64,000 nt of DNA from Hymenobacter duratus (GCF_014698995.1 NZ_JACWZZ010000004.1:124001-188000), one strand, 5' to 3'; counted from the first letter of the stretch, positions 33,988 through 43,401 are shown. The notes: a model not told the origin generated them from the sequence alone. Made by a program: numbers and translations.

Positions 33988-35721
33988 TTAGCGAACTGGC
34001 TGTGCTGCGTTGGCAGGGCCGTAAATTACGGTCAGCGCGTCTTCGTAGACCGGCGAGTAGGACGAGGCCGCCCAGGCAGGCAGTGCAGCGCCGCGTTCCA
34101 GCACGACGAAGTCATACGTCACATCAGGGGCTGCTGTGGTCTGGAGCAGGATATTCCGGTTTTCCAGCAGGGCGTAGTGATGCAGGAACAGCTCGTGCCA
34201 GGGGGACGCCAGAAACACCCGCTGGGCTCCCCAACCTGTAAGCCATTCATACGAAGACTCGATTTGCTGCTGGCGCTGCTGCTCTGCCCGCCAGGACGGC
34301 AGCTGGCGCCACTGGACGTAGCCCGCGTAGCCGCCGATAAGGAGCAGCATAACGGCCAGTTGCGCTCCGGCTGTAATTCGGCAGAAATTCAGTGCCTTGC
34401 TACCTGCCAGGCCCAGTAAGATACTGCTGAAGCATGCCGCAAACAGCAGTACCCGCTCCGGTACCAGTACCTGCTGTAATGCCATCAACACAACCGGCAC
34501 GAGTAATAGCAAAGCCATAAGGGTTATGATGGGCCGCAGCGGCGGCTGCCGCCACCACAGCAGGGGCACCGCTACACTCAGAGCACCCACTGCTGCCAGC
34601 CCAAGATTTTCTCCTCCCGCCAGCGTATCGGCCAATACGTGCAGGTAGCCGGCAAAATGGGGCCAGAAGGTGGCCGCCGCCAGACGCGCCACGTAGCGGT
34701 TGCCAAGCAGCTGCGAAAGACCCGAAACTATGATAACAGGCGAATACAGCAGTACTGCCGTGGTGCCAATGGTAGCGGCGGCGAGTGCCAGCCGGCCTAT
34801 ATCCGGCCAGCGTCGCTGGCTGGCGAAACCCAGCAACAGCCCAGCGCCCAGCGCCACCAGCGGGTACACGAACGTGGGAATGGTATACAGCCCCAGAATG
34901 CCGGTTCCGATAAAAACGACCCACGCCAGCCGCCGGCCGTTCGGTTGCCGCCACAGTGCTAACGCTGCAAAAAACGCGACCAGCAGCAGAGCCAGCTGCA
35001 GAAAATAGCCGCGGCCTGCTACCGCATAGTACAGGCCCAGCGGAGAAAAGCCAAACAGGCCAACACCCAGCGTGGCACCCCTGAAACCGATGGCACGCGT
35101 GAGAAGCAGGTAGGCCACACCAGTGCCTGCAGTAGCGGCCAGCAGCGTTGGTAGCCTCATTGCCAGGCGTAAGTCGGCGCTAACCAGGCTGAAGGGCCAG
35201 CAGAGGAAATTGAATAGCAGGTGGTTGTTGGGAATAGGATAGAAGCTGCTGATAGCCACCGGACCTTCGTGAATAAAATAGTCGAAGGAGGCGGCCTCAT
35301 CGGTGCTGATGGGGTACACCGCCAGATACCAGATCCGCACCAGCAGCAATGCCAGCAATAAGCAGCTTCCTGCCCATTTTTCCGTGCGGCTGAGGGCCAG
35401 CAGCTGATGGCGCAAAGCCGCGCCTGCCTGCCTGATTTCGAGTTGCAGCAGCTGCCATTGCTGCCGTAGCAACCCGTAGCGCCGAAAGGCCAGTAGCAGG
35501 CCGCCGCTCAGCAGCATCACCCCGGCCAGTGTACCCCGCAGTACCGTATAGCGCGCCGGAGTAAGGGCCAGTCGCAGATGATGGTAGCTGCCTTCATGGT
35601 AGGTGATATTGCCCAGGGCCTGTACCTTTTGGTAGGGAGTCAGCCCGAAAATCAGCAGCAGAAACAGACTGCCCAGGAGCAGGCAAACCAGACTCACTGC
35701 CAGAAGTGCTCGGAAAGGCAT
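33988..35721 (-). CDS. GT39/ArnT-like polytopic glycosyltransferase
   Basis: The protein has 577 residues with roughly a dozen transmembrane helices. The first periplasmic loop carries the acidic motif STDEAASFDY expected for GT-C fold transferases that use a polyprenyl-phosphate sugar donor, followed by IPNNHLLFNFLCWPFS. The C-terminal ~110 residues form a soluble domain (WLTGWGAQRVFLASPWHELF). It probably transfers a sugar onto an envelope lipid or protein at the outer face of the inner membrane. The acceptor is unknown. It lies 31 bp downstream of maf in the same orientation. Confidence 0.8.
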   Translation of the reverse strand: MPFRALLAVSLVCLLLGSLFLLLIFGLTPYQKVQALGNITYHEGSYHHLRLALTPARYTVLRGTLAGVMLLSGGLLLAFRRYGLLRQQWQLLQLEIRQAGAALRHQLLALSRTEKWAGSCLLLALLLVRIWYLAVYPISTDEAASFDYFIHEGPVAISSFYPIPNNHLLFNFLCWPFSLVSADLRLAMRLPTLLAATAGTGVAYLLLTRAIGFRGATLGVGLFGFSPLGLYYAVAGRGYFLQLALLLVAFFAALALWRQPNGRRLAWVVFIGTGILGLYTIPTFVYPLVALGAGLLLGFASQRRWPDIGRLALAAATIGTTAVLLYSPVIIVSGLSQLLGNRYVARLAAATFWPHFAGYLHVLADTLAGGENLGLAAVGALSVAVPLLWWRQPPLRPIITLMALLLLVPVVLMALQQVLVPERVLLFAACFSSILLGLAGSKALNFCRITAGAQLAVMLLLIGGYAGYVQWRQLPSWRAEQQRQQQIESSYEWLTGWGAQRVFLASPWHELFLHHYALLENRNILLQTTAAPDVTYDFVVLERGAALPAWAASSYSPVYEDALTVIYGPANAAQPVR

Positions 35722-35752
35722 AAAGGCGGAAACGTAATACGGTAAGGGTAGA

Positions 35753-36337
35753 CTAGTACGGCAACAGGTGCCGGCCGGTCAGCAGGCTTAGCTCTTCCCA
35801 CACGCGGTGTACTGGCAGGCCCATTACGTTGAAATAAGAGCCTTCCAGCCGGGTTACCGCGACCATCCCAATCCAGTCCTGCGCGCCGTAGGCACCTGCC
35901 TTATCCAGAGGTTTATACTGCTGGACGTAGAAGCGTATTTCTGAGTCGGATAAGTGGCGAAAATGAACTCGTGTCTGATCAGAAAAAACCACCTGCCGCC
36001 CGTCGCCGGTCAGCAGGCATACGCCGGTGAAAACGTCGTGGGCCTGGCCCTGCAGCCTGCTCAGCATCCGGATGGCTTCGGCCTCGTCGGCGGGCTTGTT
36101 GAGCACTTCCTCACCCAGGCAGACAATGGTATCGGCCGTCAGCAGCACCTCATCGGGGGCCAGGGTGGTTCGGTAAGCGGCGGCTTTGTGCGCCGCCAGG
36201 TATTCGGCTACTTCCGCGCGGCGCAAATGCTCCGGATACGATTCATCGACTTCCTGCAGCCGCACCGTGTACTGCAGCCCCAGGTCGGAGAGTAGCTGCC
36301 GGCGGCGCGGAGAGTTGGAGGCCAGCACGAGGTTCAT
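35753..36337 (-). CDS. maf: Maf-like nucleoside triphosphate pyrophosphatase
   Basis: The protein has 194 residues from the ATG at 36337 (MNLVLASNSPRRRQLLSDLG); a TTG four codons upstream is also possible. The phosphate-binding ASNSPRRxxLL, YLAAHKAAAY, LTADTIVCLGEEVLNKPADE and HDVFTGVCLL match the Maf family. These enzymes hydrolyse dTTP/UTP or modified nucleotides to the monophosphate and pyrophosphate, as house-cleaning and possibly septum-inhibition factors. Length is normal. It is followed by the GT39 gene and may share its transcript. Confidence 0.92.
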   Translation of the reverse strand: MNLVLASNSPRRRQLLSDLGLQYTVRLQEVDESYPEHLRRAEVAEYLAAHKAAAYRTTLAPDEVLLTADTIVCLGEEVLNKPADEAEAIRMLSRLQGQAHDVFTGVCLLTGDGRQVVFSDQTRVHFRHLSDSEIRFYVQQYKPLDKAGAYGAQDWIGMVAVTRLEGSYFNVMGLPVHRVWEELSLLTGRHLLPY

Positions 36338-36383
36338 CTTGTCAGGCAATAGGGTTGTTAATAGGAAAGGCTGGCTGGCTGGT

Positions 36384-37703
36384 TCAGCGCGAAAATTCCG
36401 CTAGAAACGGGTGAGTGGTTTCTTCCGCCCGAACACTGCTGAAAAGGAAGCCCCCAATGGTTTTCGGATAGAAGAACGTGGATTTGGGCGGCATCACGGC
36501 CCCGGAATGGCAGACCCGCTCCACCTCGTCCATGGTCACTTCATTGGTAATGAAAGCGGCACGGGCTTCGCCGTGGTCCACGCGCTGCAGGCACTCGAAG
36601 AAGTTGCGCACGTAAGCTACGCCCGGCCACTGCCGCTGCGCATCGGGCCCGACAATGCCCAGTACTTTTTCCAGCACGAAAAAGTGTAGCACGGTCAGGT
36701 CCAGCGCTTTTACTTCGGGGGTTGTGTGCCAGCTCAGCTGCTCGTGCACCTCCGGGCGCAGCCGGATTTTATAAGCCTGTCCATCCTGCAGGTACAGCCC
36801 AAATGCCCATTGCTTGCCCGCTATCAGCTCGGGCAGGTCGTAGGGGTCTTCTTTGGGCAGCACCGTGAAATACGGCTCCAGCCGGGTCAGGAATTCCGCG
36901 TCGGTCAGGCCCGGGGGCAGCTCCAGCAGCAGGCGGTGCGTGGGAAGAATGCGCAGGTCGTCGGCGGCGGCGTTGGTCAGGTACATAAGGTGGAAGTTCC
37001 AGCCTTCACGCCCGGTAGCTTCCGGCTGGGCCGCCAAACGGGCCTGCCGGTACGCCAACGACCCTTCGTAGCGGTGGTGCCCATCGGCCAGAATTACCTG
37101 CCGCGAAGCCAGTACCTGCTGAAACCGCCGGATAACGGCAGCGTCCTGAATTACGGCCAGCACGTCGCGGGCTCCCTGGTAATCCTCCTCCGTCTGGTAG
37201 AGCGGGGTCCGGATAGCCTCATCAAGGTACCGCTCCAGCTCAAAGGCGTCGTCGCGGTAGAGGCCGTGCGTGGCGCTGGTCTGGAATTCGGTGCGGGCCA
37301 GCAACTCGGCCCGGTCGTTGACGGCGGCCGGCAACGTGTTTTCGTGGCGCAGCACCACCTCATCGGCCCAGTCGTAGGCCCTGATGTGGCACATAAAGCC
37401 TTTGCGGCAATACTCGCGGGTACTGCCCGGCAGCCGGAAATACTGGTAATAGGCGTAGATGCCCGGCAGCTCATCCTGGCGCAGCACGCCGCTTTGCTGC
37501 CACTGCTGCAGCCGGTGCAGGGCTTCTCCCGCCGGGTCGTCGCCGCGGGGCACCGAAAGATGAATGCTGTTGAGCGGGTTACGGTAGAGGGCTTCTCGCT
37601 GCCGCGCCGATACCACGTCAAACAGGGGAGATACATACTCGTCTATGTGCTGGCCCAGGGTTGGGTTGTAGCGCCAGCCGCGTAAGGGTTGAATTTCAGC
37701 CAA
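36384..37703 (-). CDS. DUF1015 domain protein
   Basis: The protein has 439 residues. DUF1015 hallmarks are the start AEIQPLRGWRYNP, the SPLFDVVSARQREALYRNP segment, the central FQQVLASRQVILADGHHRYE with its HHR, and the C-terminal SGAVMPPKSTFFYPKTIGGF. The family is widespread, probably a hydrolase or kinase-like enzyme, and is often found near serine/phosphoserine metabolism genes in Bacteroidota. The exact reaction is unknown. It lies 47 bp upstream of maf in the same direction. No signal peptide. Confidence 0.92.
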   Translation of the reverse strand: MAEIQPLRGWRYNPTLGQHIDEYVSPLFDVVSARQREALYRNPLNSIHLSVPRGDDPAGEALHRLQQWQQSGVLRQDELPGIYAYYQYFRLPGSTREYCRKGFMCHIRAYDWADEVVLRHENTLPAAVNDRAELLARTEFQTSATHGLYRDDAFELERYLDEAIRTPLYQTEEDYQGARDVLAVIQDAAVIRRFQQVLASRQVILADGHHRYEGSLAYRQARLAAQPEATGREGWNFHLMYLTNAAADDLRILPTHRLLLELPPGLTDAEFLTRLEPYFTVLPKEDPYDLPELIAGKQWAFGLYLQDGQAYKIRLRPEVHEQLSWHTTPEVKALDLTVLHFFVLEKVLGIVGPDAQRQWPGVAYVRNFFECLQRVDHGEARAAFITNEVTMDEVERVCHSGAVMPPKSTFFYPKTIGGFLFSSVRAEETTHPFLAEFSR

Positions 37704-37796
37704 ATCTTTTCTCAGATGAGATAATGAAGGGATACAGAATCAAGTAGAAGAGTAACAACGATATGAAACGCTTCGGTCTCCAGTTACTTTCTCTCC

Positions 37797-38447
37797 TTAG
37801 GGGGCCAGTCGGCTCAGGCACCATGTTTCGCCTTCCAGCTCGTACACTATCCGGTCGTGGAGGCGGCTAGGGCGGCCCTGCCAGAACTCCACACGGTGCG
37901 GCCGCAGAATGTAGCCGCCCCAATGTTCTGGCCGAGGCAACGGGTCCTGGTCGCCAAACCGGTCGAGCATGGCTGTTTCCTGCTGCTCCAGCTCGTGGCG
38001 GCTTGCTATCTTCTGGCTCTGCGGCGAAGCCCAGGCCCCAATCTGGCTGGCCCGGGGGCGGCTCTGAAAATACTCATCAGACAGAGTGGCCGGGGCTTTT
38101 TCCACGCGGCCTTCTACCCGTACCTGCCGCTCGAGACCGGGCCAGAAGAAGGTGAGGGCCGCCAGTGGCCGGGCCGCCAGCTCGTGGCCCTTGCGCGACT
38201 CGTAGTTGGTATAGAACAAAAAGCCGGCCTCATCGGGCAGACCTTTTAGCAGCACTACCCGCGCCGAGGGCTGTCCCGTTTCACTGGCCGTGGCCAGCGT
38301 CATGGCCGTAGGCTCGTCCAGCTGGGCCTGCAGGGCTTCGTCGAGCCAGAGCCGGAACTGCGGTACCGCGGCCGGCAGCACGTCGGTTTCAGAAAGGGTG
38401 CGTTGCGCGTAGGTCTTGCGCAGGTCAGCCAGATGCGGGTCTATCAT
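37797..38447 (-). CDS. pdxH: Pyridoxamine 5'-phosphate oxidase
   Basis: The protein has 216 residues, the normal length. Motifs are DPHLADLRKTY at the start, SARVVLLKGLPDEAGFLFYT, NYESRKGHELAARPLAALTF, W-x-x-L-ERQVRVEGRVEKA, SRPRASQIGAWASPQSQ and the C-terminal WGGYILRPHRVEFWQGRPSR, LHDRIVYE. The FMN enzyme oxidises pyridoxamine or pyridoxine 5'-phosphate to pyridoxal 5'-phosphate in the cytoplasm. It is 93 bp upstream of the DUF1015 gene on the same strand. All catalytic and FMN-binding arginines and lysines appear present. Confidence 0.95.
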   Translation of the reverse strand: MIDPHLADLRKTYAQRTLSETDVLPAAVPQFRLWLDEALQAQLDEPTAMTLATASETGQPSARVVLLKGLPDEAGFLFYTNYESRKGHELAARPLAALTFFWPGLERQVRVEGRVEKAPATLSDEYFQSRPRASQIGAWASPQSQKIASRHELEQQETAMLDRFGDQDPLPRPEHWGGYILRPHRVEFWQGRPSRLHDRIVYELEGETWCLSRLAP

Positions 38448-38754
38448 CGGGGGCTAGTAATTAGTAACCAACGCAGGGGCCACCTTGCTACCGGGAGCTG
38501 TTGCCAGAGCAACTTGGCTCGGATACTTCCTTGCGGCGGTTGGTTGGGGGTGAATAGCGCTGCAAGGTAGCATAATGCCGGCATGCGGGAACCTGGGCTA
38601 CCTGCTCTGACGTAAACCAACCAGGTACCTGCCGGTTCGTTGCTGGTGGCGTGCTTTGTGCGTGCCGCCGGCGGGTGCCTGCCAACCGCGTGGCACTTCC
38701 GGTGTCTCTTTGCCAGTGCCGGGTTTTCTACTTCACTGCAACTGCTCTATTGCC
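38448..38754. other. 307-bp gene-free region between divergent pdxH and yqgE genes
   Basis: The region should contain both divergent promoters. It holds several short imperfect repeats of the ACCAACC/GGTTGGT type (around 38470, 38538 and 38617) but no clear hairpin, riboswitch or ORF with domain content. Confidence 0.4.
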
Positions 38755-39321
38755 ATGCCCCAGCTTCGCTCCAGCAGCCTCCTGATTTCTCAGCCTTTTC
38801 TCGGCGACCCTAATTTCGAACGGACTGTGGTGCTGATCTGCCGCCACGATGAGGAGGACGGCACATTCGGGCTGGTCCTGAACCGGCCTTCCAGCCTGCG
38901 CCTGGGCGACGTGCTGCAGCTTCCGGGCGGCGATGACACCCCCCCGGCCCAGCAGCCGCTGCTGCTGGGCGGCCCCGTGCAGCCCGATACGCTGCATTAT
39001 CTGCACCAGCGCCCTGACGTTCCCGAAGCCATTGCGCTGGGCCAGGGCGTGTACTGGGGCGGCGACTTTCCGGTACTGCTGGGGTTGCTGCTCAGCGGCG
39101 AGCTGGCACCCGAATCGGTACGCTTTTATGCGGGTTATTCGGGCTGGACTGCCGGTCAGTTGGCTACTGAGGTAGGGGAAAATGTTTGGATTGTGCATCC
39201 GAATGCTGCCGGGAAAGTCTTTACTTTGGACAATGATGCCTTCTGGCAGGCTATTCTGCGCGAGAAGGGTGGCCGGTACCGCGCCCTGTCCAATTACCCG
39301 CTGGACCCGCGTCTGAACTAA
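38755..39321 (+). CDS. YqgE/AlgH family protein
   Basis: The protein has 188 residues from the ATG at 38755; the upstream frame extension has no family similarity. Signature segments are LLISQPFLGDPNFERTVVLI, CRHDEEDGTFGLVLNRPS, LLGGPVQPDTLHYLH, VYWGGDFPVLLGLLLSGEL and VRFYAGYSGWTAGQLATEV, ending with a Trp-Ile-Val-His block. The family is conserved in many bacteria and has no settled function (possible transcriptional or RNA-related role). A DUF349 gene follows after ~70 bp in the same direction. Confidence 0.92.
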   Translation: MPQLRSSSLLISQPFLGDPNFERTVVLICRHDEEDGTFGLVLNRPSSLRLGDVLQLPGGDDTPPAQQPLLLGGPVQPDTLHYLHQRPDVPEAIALGQGVYWGGDFPVLLGLLLSGELAPESVRFYAGYSGWTAGQLATEVGENVWIVHPNAAGKVFTLDNDAFWQAILREKGGRYRALSNYPLDPRLN

Positions 39322-39390
39322 CCTGTTTTCTTCCTCCGTCGCCTGTTGCCGCGCTACTCTGGCACCGGCCAGGCCATACCATCTGAACTT

Positions 39391-41811
39391 ATGCTACCCG
39401 AAAACGATAATCCCGTCCCCGCAAGCTCCGATGCCAATCAGGAGTCGCCGATGAGCATTCTGGAGCGCCGGCTCGCCGAAATCCGGTCGAAGCAGGGCGT
39501 GGACCCGGCTCCATCCGCGCCGGTTTCTGCGCCTGCTCCGGCCGTGCAGGCCGATGATGACATCCTGGAGCGCCCGGCCACGGAAACACACCCGCAGCCC
39601 GGCCAGCCTGCCGACGCCGGTACGGCCGAGACACCGGTACTTCAGCCGGCGGCTTCTGCTTCCGCGACGCAGCAAGTGGCTCCTCCCAGCCATGATCCGA
39701 ACGTGTCCGAGCCGCAGGCCCGCGCCGAAGCGCATTATGGCAACGACAATCCGGGGGTAGTCAGCGCACATGTTCAGGAGGCGCTGGATGCTTCGGCCCA
39801 CGCGGCCACTCCGCTTACGCCCGAGCCGGAAGCGCTGGCTGGTGCGCCCACGGCGCAGCCAGTGGACGCTACCGTAGCGCCCGAGCCGGAAGCCCTGACC
39901 GGCCCCAGCGAGCCGGAGCCAGCCGCTACCCCTGATGCCGACCTGCCAGTAGCAGACATTCATGCCGCAGCTGAAATCGAAGCCGCGCCAGAGGGAGTCG
40001 CTACACTACCGACGTCTTCCGAAACCCCGGCCACGCCCGACAACATGCCTGCCGAAGCGCAGCATCATGCTCTGGAGGACGAGGAGGAATTTGTGCCCGA
40101 AACGGCCGCGCCGGATTTTGCTTCGCTGGATCTGGCGGCACAGAGTTCGTACCTGCTCGCCTTACTGCGCCGCCCCGATGCGCGTCAGAATCGCAAGCAG
40201 ATTACGGATTTGTACCGCCAGTATGATACCGCAGTTCAGGCGGACCGGACTGCTGCTCGCCAGCGTTTCACGGAAGCCGGCAACGAGGGCGACGATTTTG
40301 CCTATAACGGTCCGGAAAGCCACCAGGAACTCAGCAAAGCCATGCAGGAGTTCCGGGAAAGCCGCGTGCGCGACGCCAAGGCAGAAGATGAGCAGCGGGC
40401 CCGCAATCTGGTGCACAAGGAGCATCTGCTGTCGCAGCTACGGCTGCTGGTAGAGTCGGCCGAAACCAAGGACAGCTCGGCCCGCATCAAGGCGCTGCAG
40501 AACGATTGGAAGGCTACCGGCCCCGTGCCGCAGCAGGCTGCCCAGGAACTCTGGAACTCCTATCATGCGCTGCTCGACATCTTTTATAACAACCGCGGCC
40601 TGTTCTTTGAGATGAAGGAGCTGGACCGCCGCCGGAATCTGGAGGCGAAGGAAGCCCTTATTGTGCGGGCCGAGGCGCTGGCCGGGCAGTCAAGCATCAA
40701 CAAGGCCCTGACGGATCTGCGGCAGCTGCACGAAGAGTGGAAACATATCGGCCCGGTGCCAAATGAGCAGCGCGAGCCCCTGTGGCAGCGCTTCCTGCAG
40801 GCCTCGGAGCAGGTGCACAACCGCAAAAAGGAATTCCTGGACTCCCGTTCGGCGCAGGAAAATGCCAACCTGACCCGTAAAGCAGCGCTGCTGGAGCAGC
40901 TGAAGCCGTTCGGCGACTTCCAGACGGAGCGCGTGAACGAGTGGCGGGCCAAAACCGATGAGCTGCAGAAGCTGAAGGAGGAGTGGGATGCCGCCGGTCT
41001 TGTTCCCCGCGACAAGGCAGAAGCCATGAATAAGCAGTTCTGGGGCGCGTATAAAGGGTTCTTTCAGCGCAAAAACCAGTTCTTCAAGGCGCTTGATGAA
41101 GAAAAAAACACCAATCTGAAGCGTAAGCTGGACCTGATAGAGCAGGCCGAGGCGGCACTGGCCAACCCCGACTGGGAGCAGGGCCGCGAGGTAGTTATCC
41201 GGCTTCAGAAAGACTGGAAAACCATCGGCCGCGTACCGGAAAAGCAATCTGACAAAGTATGGAACCGGTTCCGTACAGCGTGTGACTCATTCTTTGACCG
41301 TAAAAACCAGGAGCACAAACAGCGCCAGGAAAAAGCTCAGCAACTCAGTCAGGAGCAAACCACTTTCCTGGATGAGCTGGCGGGCCGCATTGCCACGCTT
41401 TCCGCCGATGAGCCCGGGACGGTGGAAGGCTTCCGGCAGCACGTGCAGGATTGGCAGGCCTTCGGCGCGACCGAGCGTGCCGATGAGCGGTTCCAGACCC
41501 TGATGGGCAAATACCTCGACATGGTACCCGGCCTGGCTTATGAGGAGCGGTCAGACCTGCTTTTCAACCTGCAGGTGGAACGGCTCAAGTCCAGCCCGGA
41601 CTCGCAGCAGCAACTCTATAAAAAGGAGCAGGCACTGCGTCGGGAAATTAACGAGCTGGAGAATGATATTTCGACGCTGAAGACAAACCTGGAATTCTTT
41701 GCGCGCTCTAAGAATGCGGCGCAGCTTCGTGAAGAATACCAAGGCCGCATCGACGAAGCACAAAGCCGGATTGAAGGCTTAAAAAAGCAGTTGCGTGTAA
41801 TTCGGAGCTGA
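39391..41811 (+). CDS. DUF349 repeat protein with long disordered N-terminus
   Basis: The protein has 806 residues from the ATG at 39391. The first ~245 residues are low-complexity Ala/Pro/Glu/Thr-rich and probably disordered, with near-identical short repeats such as PEPEALAGA and PEPEALTGP. After residue ~260 come at least four DUF349 three-helix units, each with the pattern W-x-x-x-G-x-V-P (NDWKATGPVPQQ, EEWKHIGPVPNEQ, EEWDAAGLVPRDK, KDWKTIGRVPEKQ), then a C-terminal coiled coil (REINELENDISTLKTNLEFF). DUF349 is known from bacterial hypothetical proteins with an unknown, possibly scaffolding or nucleic-acid-related role. A strong terminator follows. Confidence 0.9.
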   Translation: MLPENDNPVPASSDANQESPMSILERRLAEIRSKQGVDPAPSAPVSAPAPAVQADDDILERPATETHPQPGQPADAGTAETPVLQPAASASATQQVAPPSHDPNVSEPQARAEAHYGNDNPGVVSAHVQEALDASAHAATPLTPEPEALAGAPTAQPVDATVAPEPEALTGPSEPEPAATPDADLPVADIHAAAEIEAAPEGVATLPTSSETPATPDNMPAEAQHHALEDEEEFVPETAAPDFASLDLAAQSSYLLALLRRPDARQNRKQITDLYRQYDTAVQADRTAARQRFTEAGNEGDDFAYNGPESHQELSKAMQEFRESRVRDAKAEDEQRARNLVHKEHLLSQLRLLVESAETKDSSARIKALQNDWKATGPVPQQAAQELWNSYHALLDIFYNNRGLFFEMKELDRRRNLEAKEALIVRAEALAGQSSINKALTDLRQLHEEWKHIGPVPNEQREPLWQRFLQASEQVHNRKKEFLDSRSAQENANLTRKAALLEQLKPFGDFQTERVNEWRAKTDELQKLKEEWDAAGLVPRDKAEAMNKQFWGAYKGFFQRKNQFFKALDEEKNTNLKRKLDLIEQAEAALANPDWEQGREVVIRLQKDWKTIGRVPEKQSDKVWNRFRTACDSFFDRKNQEHKQRQEKAQQLSQEQTTFLDELAGRIATLSADEPGTVEGFRQHVQDWQAFGATERADERFQTLMGKYLDMVPGLAYEERSDLLFNLQVERLKSSPDSQQQLYKKEQALRREINELENDISTLKTNLEFFARSKNAAQLREEYQGRIDEAQSRIEGLKKQLRVIRS

Positions 41812-41843
41812 TGTGTTGGCTACCCTTAGCGTGGGTAGCATGT

Positions 41844-41883
41844 AAGTGGGCAGCCGGCAATTTGCGGGCTGCCCACTTTTTTT
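41844..41883 (+). terminator. Terminator of the DUF349 gene
   Basis: A perfect 12-bp inverted repeat (AAGTGGGCAGCC / GGCTGCCCACTT) with an 11-nt loop is followed by seven T. It is 33 bp after the stop codon. Confidence 0.9.
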
Positions 41884-41937
41884 GGTAATTACACCTGCTA
41901 CTCAAAGCAAAAGTTAAATTGCCACACCTTCAACTAC

Positions 41938-42165
41938 ATGGCTACCGATTCTCCTACATGGATTTTGCGAACTGAACGACTGCCAGAGGCTAACCAGCGA
42001 GTGTTGGTGTATGCTCCTTTCTCCTGGCAGGATATTACCGTCGCGACTTATAAGCCAGATAATGCAGGGGCCAAGCACATGTTTGTTAAGCCGGATCATC
42101 AAGGTGTAGACCGCTACATTAAGGGCGTAACGCATTGGATGCCGTTGCCGGAAACGCCAGTGTAA
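41938..42165 (+). CDS. Small DUF551-like protein
   Basis: The protein has 75 residues. The arrangement W-x-x-R-T-E-R-L-P-E-A-N-Q-R-V-L-V-Y near the start and GVTHWMPLPETPV at the end is the DUF551 pattern, a family frequent in phages and bacterial genomes with no known function. It is cytoplasmic, with no signal or membrane segment. Its stop codon overlaps the left arm of a large terminator hairpin. The gene stands alone and may mark the edge of the accessory region. Confidence 0.7.
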   Translation: MATDSPTWILRTERLPEANQRVLVYAPFSWQDITVATYKPDNAGAKHMFVKPDHQGVDRYIKGVTHWMPLPETPV

Positions 42166-42220
42166 CCGATATAAAAAACGCCCTGCCTTTAGATCATGGC
42201 AGGGCGTTTTTTATATCGGT
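42165..42220. terminator. Bidirectional terminator between convergent small genes
   Basis: A perfect 23-bp inverted repeat (arms 42165-42187 and 42198-42220, 10-nt loop) has A/T tracts on both sides, so it can end transcription from the DUF551-like gene and from the convergent AT-hook gene. Confidence 0.92.
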
Positions 42221-42234
42221 TGGAGTGCGTAAAG

Positions 42235-42489
42235 CTACGCGGCAGGAGTAGCGTTCTTGGGCTTACGGCCGCGCTTGGCGCCACCCGGCGTTACTGTGCG
42301 GGGCTTACGCTCTTTCACAGCTGGCTGGTAGTCGTCAGCAAGAATGGTGTCCATTTCCTCAACTGCCTGGTTAAGGTTGCGAATGGCAGTAGAAACAGTG
42401 CGCAATGCTTTGCGCAACTCTTTTTTTACGATGTCGCTGTTCTTAGCGTTTTTGAGTACTTCTTCGAGTTGGCTGAGGTCCAGGGCCAT
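42235..42489 (-). CDS. Small coiled-coil protein with C-terminal AT-hook
   Basis: The protein has 84 residues. The N-terminal two thirds are helical with heptad hydrophobics (LSQLEEVLKNAKN, KKELRKALRTVSTAIRNLNQ). The C-terminal tail is basic and contains KRGRKPK at residues 72-78, an AT-hook core (GRKP) that binds the minor groove of AT-rich DNA. It resembles a small nucleoid-associated protein. Family not identified. The 5' upstream region is AT-rich and the gene ends at the bidirectional terminator. Function is inferred from composition only. Confidence 0.7.
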   Translation of the reverse strand: MALDLSQLEEVLKNAKNSDIVKKELRKALRTVSTAIRNLNQAVEEMDTILADDYQPAVKERKPRTVTPGGAKRGRKPKNATPAA

Positions 42490-42793
42490 GTTTATCGGGT
42501 GTTGTGACGAGTGAAAAAGAGCAGTAGGCTTAATTGCAAACCGCGCAAACCTACCAAATATTTTTTCAGTACGCTGCCAGCATCCAATTGTTTTAGGTAT
42601 TATCAGGATACAGTCTCCGAAATTGATGCAGATGTATTATCTGGCAAGTCTGCATTCAAAGCTGCCTGTGTGGAATTAGAGCTATCAAAAATACTTGCTG
42701 CTGAGCGAATGGCTATTTATCCTAATTATTTCCGGCTACAGATTTGAAACTGGATTGTAATTCATCTGCGGTTTCATTTATGAGGTAGTGCAT

Positions 42794-42822
42794 AAAAAAA
42801 GTCTCCCCGTTTTGGAGAGACT
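42794..42822 (-). terminator. Terminator of the small lipoprotein gene
   Basis: In the minus direction, AGTCTCTCC-AAAAC-GGGGAGACT is followed by seven T. It lies ~30 bp after the stop codon at 42855. Confidence 0.85.
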
Positions 42823-42854
42823 GTTCCTGTTTGCTTTATAAAGACCAGTAGAGC

Positions 42855-43325
42855 CTACCAGCTGTCAGGCTTAATTGTAGCCTTAGCCGTGACAAACGTT
42901 GTACCTGGGGCAGTGGCGTGGTCAATGCGTATAGAACGTTTCACGAGGCCATCTACCAGAATATCCGCTTCCAGATAGCTATTTAGCGGGGCACGGGCCG
43001 TCCGCAGGTTCTCAAAACTGATGGTTGTGCTGAACTCATACACGGTTAGCACCTGGCCTATGCTCAGTACGTCCGAAACGTTTGCTTCCGGAAGCAGCGT
43101 GTCGAAGTTGTTCACTACCGTTTGGCCGTCAGTACTGATGGCGGCTCCCGAAATACGTGCCCCGAGACCCTCGATATTGGCGCCGCTATAACGCACCTGC
43201 ACCGTATGCTGGGTAGCTGTCGGCTTCGGATCGTCCTGCTTCTTGGCGTCACTCTCGTTGCACGCCGATATAATGCAGCAAAGCAGTGCTGCAACCGGAT
43301 AACTGAAGATAGGGAGTCGTTTCAT
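42855..43325 (-). CDS. Small lipoprotein of unknown function
   Basis: The protein has 156 residues. The N-terminus MKRLPIFSYPVAALLCCIIS ends in a lipobox (IISAC), so the mature protein would be lipidated at Cys22. A short polar linker (NESDAKKQDDPKPTATQ) leads to a beta-rich domain (HTVQVRYSGANIEGL, VYEFSTTISFENL, TFVTAKATIKPDSW). No family recognised; small beta-sandwich lipoproteins of this kind are common in Bacteroidota. A terminator follows. It sits just outside the phage-like module. Confidence 0.75.
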   Translation of the reverse strand: MKRLPIFSYPVAALLCCIISACNESDAKKQDDPKPTATQHTVQVRYSGANIEGLGARISGAAISTDGQTVVNNFDTLLPEANVSDVLSIGQVLTVYEFSTTISFENLRTARAPLNSYLEADILVDGLVKRSIRIDHATAPGTTFVTAKATIKPDSW

Positions 43326-43401
43326 AGGTTAAATATACGCAGGCGCAATCGAGCGTTAGGCAGCGTGCAAGGATTCATCTACACGCAGCACTAGGAAAAT
43401 G

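Noticed and set aside
42511..42747. Possible small plus-strand gene (78 codons)
   Set aside because: Low-complexity AT-rich region, no recognisable pattern and no ribosome or operon context; could be real but not supportable.
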